Below, piece after piece: positions 58,501 through 64,000 of a stretch of DNA of 64,000 nt. A program made the translations under genes and the position numbers. Position 1 is the first letter of the stretch. Each line of letters begins with the position of its first letter. This stretch comes from Spisula solida (taxonomy: Eukaryota; Mollusca; Bivalvia; Venerida; Mactridae): NCBI GenBank assembly GCA_947247005.1, contig OX365944.1, positions 5,096,501 through 5,160,500 of the forward strand, given 5' to 3'. The notes beneath the pieces are model-generated. The model saw nothing but the letters and a program-made list of their open reading frames with translations. It had not been told where the DNA came from and searched no databases.

Positions 58501-61342
58501 GTAGGGAGCGATGGCCTAGAGGTAGAGCGGCTCTTCGGGATCGAGAGGTACCGAGTTCGACCCCAGTCTGGACCACTACTTAAATTTTCTGAGCAAGAAT
58601 AACCCGCATGCTCCACTAGACCAATGTGTAAAGTGGTACATATGAGGGCTGTGTCTGTGCTTGTTCGATATTCCTGGGGGCTCACTCCAACCAGGAGAGA
58701 AATATTCTCCCAAATGAGACACGAATGCAGGTTTCCTTAGGTAGCCCAATGACCATGAAAAATTAAAATGTACAAGGGTGGCTGAACGGCTGAACTGCTA
58801 AAAGCAGCCCTAGGTAATTAATAACTTAGCCTTTTTTTATTTGGAATTTGCTAATTCATGGAATTGAAACCCCCTTCCAAACATGTGCTGAGACGGACAT
58901 CCGGGTGGAAAGTTCAAATACTATATATTGCAGACATTGAAGAATAGCAATACAATAAAATATTTACGTTTCTGCATCAACCTTCTCTGCCATAATTTTC
59001 TTCAACGTATGCATTTGGCTGTGCATCAAAAACCTAGAATAAAAAGAAAACATGGTGTCACTCTTACGTTTTATCAAAATGATTATGACATAAAAAGAAA
59101 TTGGCAACTGACTGTTACATCGAAAGAACAGAAAGAACTTTAGCCATCAGCTCAATCAGTTCAAAATTACACAGCGCTGTACAGATGTTTGGCTAGTTCT
59201 GCAGCACAGCGCTATACAGAAATTACATTCACAGCGCTATACAGTGGTATGTTTGTTATTGTTCACGTTTTGCACAGCTCAGTACAGTAGCCAAACTTTC
59301 AAACCTTTCAAACATCTTTCTTAGTGTTTTTTATCAGAAAACAATGGGTACGTGTGACGGGTATGACGATTTCTACCTATTTGGGTGATTATTTATGTAC
59401 TGGTATTCTTTCTGGGGAAAATATCTTCAATTTTCTTCTTGTCTCTCGATTCGTTTTCCAACTTTCACAAAACATCGTGTTCAGTTAAACTTTACAGAAA
59501 TACGTTGGCAATTCAGCACAAACGGATAGTCCCTTTTGAATCGCCAAATCAAGCTCTTTCAATTGATAGTTCATTCAAAATGTAGGTTGTCATATTTAAA
59601 AAGATTGGGTCGAAAACAAAAGGCACTAACTTAGCTCGCGTTTGTCGTCCGCCATCTTGAATCCACGGCGCATTTTTGGGCATACAGGCTACCACACAGT
59701 GTTCCTTGTCTGACTAAATATTATCTTTTAACAACAAATTTATACAGACGGTGACAAAACATGTTTCAAATTGCAATTGTTTTTTTTCAAATTTGGAAAA
59801 ATGCTTGTTAGGCTTTTCTATACCAGTAGTTGTTTGCAAGAAATGGGAGTCAATATTAATATTTTTATTATGGTGTAAACAATGTGCGCCTAAATGTGGA
59901 CAATGCATACTCGGAAAGATAAAAAGTTTGTTAAAGAGAGCATTTTAAAAGAAATCGATTATAACTTCTAGTAATAGATATTTTTATATAAGAATAATAC
60001 AGAATGTAACACACCTTATATCGACCTAGGGTTGAACTGTTGTCTGCGGTGGACGTCATAGCCTGCCAATCTCACCCCAACTCCCTGGCGCCTGCACATC
60101 ATCGATATTTTGCCCCTAAGCCTTATATATCTAGTTGCAGGTTGAACCACCGTTTCTATGGTGGAGAGGTCGATAACTTCCAGCTCTTCTCCTCTCGTCA
60201 TAGCCACAGCCAGCTAGACGCACGTTCTGCAGCTTGGCTTAGTTATCGTGCAGCTACAATGTTATCATGTAAAGCAATTGCCCTAGATCAATATGACAGG
60301 AAGCAATGTTATGTACACAAGTATTAAAAGGGCAAATGTATTAGTATTTTAGTCTCTGACTAAATATGAGCGTCGTCATACATCATTACCAAAATCATAC
60401 CATTTAATAGCATATATATTTTCTATACTTCAGGCTTGGGTGATGTTGATATCGATGCTGGTAATTATTGCCACGGCAGCTGAGATTATGATGTCGCTGC
60501 CAGACTTCAGTGACGAGTTCTCAGACTCTGAAAAGAACGCAGTGGAACTCGTTTTGAACATGTATGACAAAAACAACGTCACAATCCAAAGAATATATGC
60601 GATGAAACCGAACTGGTACCTTTCTATGATTTGTACGTGTTGTCACGTGATACTGACCCTTGAACTGGTGCTCTGTTTCATCGTTTGCCCATCCAAGAAA
60701 GCGTTTGTCGGCAACATTATGTGGATAGCAGTTATTATCGGTTACATAGCTTTCTGGGTATCATTTGGAATGGAACGCAAGTTGTCTAATTTAAACAACA
60801 TGCCAGTAATTGTTATTTACATTTTGAGTAAATACGGTACTATACTAAAATTAGGTCGACTGTTTTACCTCTCCAAATACGTGCCAGCTTTCAATGTGGT
60901 AGGACTAACATTCTCAGCGTGCAAATCTGAGTTCAAAATCCTTGTTTTTCTTCTCGGAAGTTTTGTTTGTGTGTTTGGATACTTAATGTTTGCAACGGAA
61001 TGTTTTTACAACGACCGCATGGATAACATGTTTGCTACGATGTATTGGGCGCTGATAACTTTGACCACGGTTGGTTACGGTGATATGGTTCCGAACTCGA
61101 AAGTCGGTCATGTGATTGCTGCTGCCTGCGCAGTGTGTGGAGTTATAGTGCTGGCATTGCCAATAAGTATTATAGCTGCCACATTTAACAAGTTTTACAG
61201 TTTTAACTCTTATGTAACGTCTCATGTCAAACTGCACGGAGATATTACAAATGTTATAGAAGATCGGACAAAAGACAATGAGACGATTCAAAACCCAAAA
61301 CAAAGCGTTGTTAGTTCGTATAGTACGGAGAAGTTAGCCTGA
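55104..61342 (+). CDS. Kv-type voltage-gated potassium channel subunit, divergent (gene B), two exons
   Basis: Exon 55104-55580 plus exon 60434-61342 give 461 residues. T1 spans about 11-107, with H76, C82, C103 and C104 as the HX5CX20CC zinc site. The linker is WRQRLWLILEDP, then S1 (160-180), S2 (222-243), S3 (252-270), S4 (283-305), S5 (324-348), a pore with TVGYGD (371-376) and S6 (384-412). N207-V-T is a sequon in the S1-S2 loop. S4 keeps K292, K298, R301 and K307, but T295 and Y304 replace R2 and K5. V259 replaces the S3 Asp, and PIS (402-404) replaces PXP. The tail of about 48 residues is Ser/Asn-rich. It shares gene A's intron position and phase and the same strand, so it is a tandem paralogue. 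The start is ATG at 55104 (A at -3, G at +4); the upstream in-frame GTG at 55074 is not a likely start. Confidence 0.9.
55612..55785 (-). repeat. R1 repeat, minus copy, split by the inverted-repeat element
   Basis: CTACTTTTCGACAGCTAGGA, two TTTTCTGTGCTCGG-type blocks and GGTGCTGCCTTCC are the reverse complement of R1. The missing end, TTCCTTGTCTGACTAAATAT, lies beyond the insertion at 59702-59725. Confidence 0.85.
56618..56760 (+). repeat. Minisatellite with ATTGGACCGTCGGTC units
   Basis: Three consecutive TTGGACCGTCGGTCA units (56625-56670) lead into a looser array of CGGCCATCCACACATATCGG. It lies in the loop of the 55786-59701 element. Confidence 0.85.
57730..58025. repeat. Possible MITE with GATATACRAGGG ends
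   Basis: GGATATATACGAGGGGTGAT (57730) and the complement of CCCTTGTATATCCCTC (58010-58025) form short inverted ends about 290 bp apart. Weak. Confidence 0.35.
58503..58740 (+). mobile_element. tRNA-derived SINE (family S2)
   Basis: Box A ATGGCCTAGAGG and box B GAGTTCGACCCC are followed by TTTTCTGAGCAAGAATAACC and CGCATGCTCC. It lies in the loop of the inverted-repeat element in the gene B intron. Confidence 0.68.
59731..60433. other. Unassigned sequence in gene B intron, with a less AT-rich block
   Basis: 60020-60250 is noticeably richer in G+C than its surroundings and open in two frames (95 codons from 60040), but has no family motif. It is probably a repeat. Confidence 0.4.
60434..61342 (+). 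CDS. Kv-like gene B, exon 2 (S1-S6 and pore)
   Basis: The acceptor TATACTTCAG is followed by GCTTGGGTG (AWV), the start of S1. 302 codons run to TGA at 61340-61342. Confidence 0.9.
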   Translation, partial: AWVMLISMLVIIATAAEIMMSLPDFSDEFSDSEKNAVELVLNMYDKNNVTIQRIYAMKPNWYLSMICTCCHVILTLELVLCFIVCPSKKAFVGNIMWIAVIIGYIAFWVSFGMERKLSNLNNMPVIVIYILSKYGTILKLGRLFYLSKYVPAFNVVGLTFSACKSEFKILVFLLGSFVCVFGYLMFATECFYNDRMDNMFATMYWALITLTTVGYGDMVPNSKVGHVIAAACAVCGVIVLALPISIIAATFNKFYSFNSYVTSHVKLHGDITNVIEDRTKDNETIQNPKQSVVSSYSTEKLA

Positions 61343-62754
61343 TCCTGACCTTAATGCATGAATGTATTACAAGGTTCTTGTGTTAATATTTCAATTTCTG
61401 CGAGCAAATCGTGAAAATCGGTCCTTCAGATTTGTGTTTGTATTACACTTCGAGCGTCTTGGGGACACTCTACACCGCTTATGAAAACATACAAACGTGG
61501 TTATAAATATAGAAAAGATATCAGCTGTTGAATTTTGCTAAAAGAAGGTCGAGGGTCGTGTTGAATTCTCTGTTCTATACAAATGATCACTATTTTATTT
61601 TGATATGCTTTTCTTCCATGATATTTTATATTCATTATGTATTATTTTAAAGTACCACCTTTGTAATTTCAACTCCATATTGTATGACACCTTTAACACC
61701 AATGTCACGTTTGGTACATTAAAACATGCATATACATGTACAATAATTTCACAACTGTATTAAGATCTGTATTACGTGATCAAATTTATGCAGTTTGTGT
61801 TTGTTATATTTTCTTCATTATGTTATTTGTAATAGAATCCCTACATTCAATGCCGATAAAACTTCTTTGTTTTTAATCATTATTAATTACACTATATGTA
61901 CATAATTATGTGAAACATTACTTCACGCACACGCCACAAATATTGGCTGTTCGGTTCAATAATGGAAGTGAACCTATTAATACGAGGTCGGGTACGTATT
62001 TCTTTTTTTTTTATCATATTGCGTTGCTGGCTGTAGTAAGTAATGGCGGTTAGTATTTTAGCAAAAGGCAAACAATCAGAAATCAGTTTAATTTGATGGA
62101 ATGTTAAAGAAACGTTCGTCACTCATAGATTCACTGCTTACAGAAAGTTTCGCTGCCTCGCTTGCTATGCAAGATTGTTTTGTAACTTGTGCAGGCAAAC
62201 ACAAAGTACAAAGCTGTTAAATGTTAGTATCAAACCTTATGTATGGATAATAAGTCGAGTTGGGTAGATAGTGTAGGCCTACAACACATCTTTAAACATT
62301 TGAGTATTTCTGAAACATGCGTGTCAACAAGAACACACCAAATGGTGTAAAGCAAAAAAACTTGTTCACCTACACAGCGCCAACTCGTGTTTAAATATGT
62401 TTAATTATGGTGATATAAAACATTATATTGCATTTCTATCAACAAAGATTATGTAGAGACGTATTCTAAAACATTTAATAGATAAAGATATCAAATGATG
62501 CCACACAAAATATCGAATTAGTGCTCATTAGCATAAACTGAATATTGCAACAGAAAGATACAAGAATATTCCGACTGACCAAAGACTTTGTACTTTGTGA
62601 TCTTTAAATGTAGTTGCTGGAATTCATTGTTCTATGCTCTGCCATAGTTTTAATTCCAGTTGACAACATGTCCTTGATTGTTTTAAAAATTAATGATATT
62701 AATAAGGATATTGAAACTTTGTTTGATACTCAGAAATATGTACGACTTTTAAGG
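61343..62754. other. 3' flank of Kv-like gene B
   Basis: Presumed 3' UTR then intergenic DNA. Several AATAAA-like signals occur in the AT-rich sequence and none can be preferred. No further channel exon was seen. Confidence 0.4.
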
Positions 62755-62990
62755 ACTTCTGACAGCTAAAACTAGGTATTCAGCCGTTTTACTGCTGGAA
62801 CTGAGTCATTCAGTTTGGGCATTCAGCTTTTTGATTGCTGAAACTAGTTTATTCAGCCTCTCGACAGCTTGGACTTGGGCGGACCATTTACTTATTCAAT
62901 TGGGCATTGTGCCTTGTATGTTTTTTTAATGTTTTCTGTGCTCGGCTAGTTGAGTGTTGCCTTCCCAGTTTGACTTAATATCATTATTTT
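62755..62990 (-). repeat. R1 repeat, minus copy
   Basis: GACAGCTAAAACTAGGTATT, several CATTCAGYTTTTTGATTGCT-type blocks, TCTCGACAGCTTGGACTTGG, TTTTCTGTGCTCGGCTAGTT and GTGTTGCCTTCCCAG. Ends GACTTAATATCATT. Confidence 0.8.
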
Positions 62991-64000
62991 GTATGGAAGA
63001 TCATGCGGTTGTACCACCTTTTGCGACATTTCTGTATCATATATATGCTAGAAGAAGATCTTTACCGGACAATTGCTAATTTAATTATTTTCCATGTGTT
63101 TGTCGGATCATAGGATTTCAGTAAACTGTTGTTATCAACGGAAGTGTAGTTTTAGTTTCTTCTTATTATTTATTTAACCTATGTTATATGTGATTTGACC
63201 AATAACAATTAAGCTTTATTTTGTTTTTCTCCTTATGTTTTATCATTGTGATTCACGTGACATTTATATGACACATGATTGGTTAAATAAACTAGTCTTA
63301 TTCTATTCTTAGCCCTCCACTTTAACATTTAAAATTTGACGTAATGGTGAGTGTTTTGTGACTTTTTGTAAGACTCGAAGTTCGTTTTGATTGTTGGTAC
63401 TTGCAGATGAATCATCCTTCTATAGAGATGCAAGCAGGGCAGGTTCTCTTGATATATTTCTTGAAGTATGTGTACAACGTTGAAACCAAAGACCATTAAC
63501 AAGTTCAATTATTGGCCAATCGGCATTTACACAATACCTTTGGCAATTAACAAAATGCATATACAGTGCAAGTGGCCACATAAACATAAAAATAAGCACA
63601 ATGCATGCATAATTACAAAACATAACTATATAATCAAATCAAACAAACAAATTAAAATATTTAAAATACCGTGAATTCCCTTCTATTCATAGTTATATGT
63701 CATAATATATGACAATATAAAACAAGTCAAATAGTTTCCTGCGGGTGATTACCTGCGGCCTTGTAATTTAGTTGTATTGTTTAGGATGTGGTTTTTGCAG
63801 TTTGGATGCAATTCGAATTTAATCCGGTGTAAGTTTAGATTAATGTTTCTGTCAAAATAATTCCAATACATGTAAAATCGGACAATACCGATTATCTTCC
63901 AATTATTTTGATGTGTTAAATGTATGTGCCGAACGAATGAACAAATTCAAAAGAATTAGAAAAAAGTATCATGTATCAATACCATGCTTCTGTTAATCTA
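62991..64000. other. No recognisable feature
   Basis: AT-rich sequence with short open frames only. Confidence 0.4.

Larger units (their letters stand above)
55786..59701. mobile_element. 3.9-kb long-inverted-repeat element with 4-bp target duplication
   Basis: Arms of about 820 bp (55786-56616 and 58886-59701) align collinearly in inverted orientation, with roughly 80 percent identity by eye. Tips are GCACTGTGTGGTAGCCTG and CAGGCTACCACACAGTG. TTCC flanks both ends (55782-55785 and 59702-59705) where R1 has it once. CACTG tips and a 4-bp duplication recall Chapaev/CMC elements. The loop has a GGACCGTCGGTCATT minisatellite and an S2 SINE, and no transposase. Each arm contains a polypyrimidine/AG junction, so arms may derive from a captured exon. 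Confidence 0.85.
55581..60433 (+). other. Intron of Kv-like gene B
   Basis: A 4.85-kb GT-AG intron. It is almost filled by an R1 repeat (minus) into which a 3.9-kb long-inverted-repeat element has inserted. The remaining 59730-60433 includes a less AT-rich stretch (60020-60250) with no recognised identity. Confidence 0.75.

Noticed and set aside
19088..58570. tRNA genes
   Set aside because: The box A/box B pairs at 19088, 19915, 29895, 30228, 52328 and 58503 lack convincing acceptor and anticodon stems, and two pairs share non-tRNA bodies, so they are SINE heads.

Overview
The window is eukaryotic nuclear DNA. It is AT-rich, its genes are split by GT-AG introns, and most of it is transposable-element debris: several LINE clades, tRNA-headed SINEs, MITEs, long inverted-repeat elements and minisatellite-cored elements. 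The mix (CR1/L2-like and Tx1-like LINEs, tRNA SINEs, and minisatellite elements ending in a GGGCCC-TTT-GGGCCC hairpin) most resembles a lophotrochozoan, probably a bivalve mollusc. That assignment is inference, because no species-diagnostic marker is visible.

Three host genes can be read. (1) On the minus strand, 26145 to 17446, is a complete seven-exon gene for a polytopic membrane protein of the glycerophosphocholine acyltransferase (GPC1/GPCAT, DUF2838) family, about 315 residues. A 5'-truncated LINE begins within about 10 bp of its stop codon. (2) and (3) On the plus strand, 43122-48352 and 55104-61342, is a head-to-tail pair of two-exon genes for Kv-type potassium channel subunits (452 and 461 residues). 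Both have a Kv2-4-type zinc-binding T1 domain and an intact TVGYGD filter. Both have lost most S4 arginines, the S3 aspartate and the S2 phenylalanine of the gating-charge pocket, and the PXP hinge in S6. The shared phase-0 intron between T1 and S1 shows they are tandem duplicates. This pair is the most interesting content of the window.

Layout. 1-2.3 kb: little recognisable, with an exact 60-bp direct repeat. 2.3-17.4 kb: LINE fragments (2.3, 6.4-8.45, 8.6-9.6, 10.5-12.3 and 15.2-17.45 kb), a striking block of GTCGTRCGAC palindromes (12.8-13.3 kb) and MITE-like hairpins. 17.4-26.1 kb: the acyltransferase gene, with repeats in its introns. 26-43 kb: repeats only, including SINEs, a minisatellite array, a LINE tail, two MITEs with 8-bp target duplications and a recent inverted repeat. 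43-61 kb: the Kv pair, with long inverted-repeat elements in both large introns and between the genes. 61-64 kb: 3' flank with one more repeat copy.

Several insertions are nested, giving relative ages: a MITE in an R1 repeat, an R1 repeat in a CR1-like LINE, a 3.9-kb inverted-repeat element in an R1 repeat, and a hairpin element in a minisatellite array. Repeat names used here: R1 carries the core CAGACAGGGAAGGCAGCAC; R2 carries GTCTGAGACAGTTT arrays; R3 carries many CTCCCGAT-like octamers.
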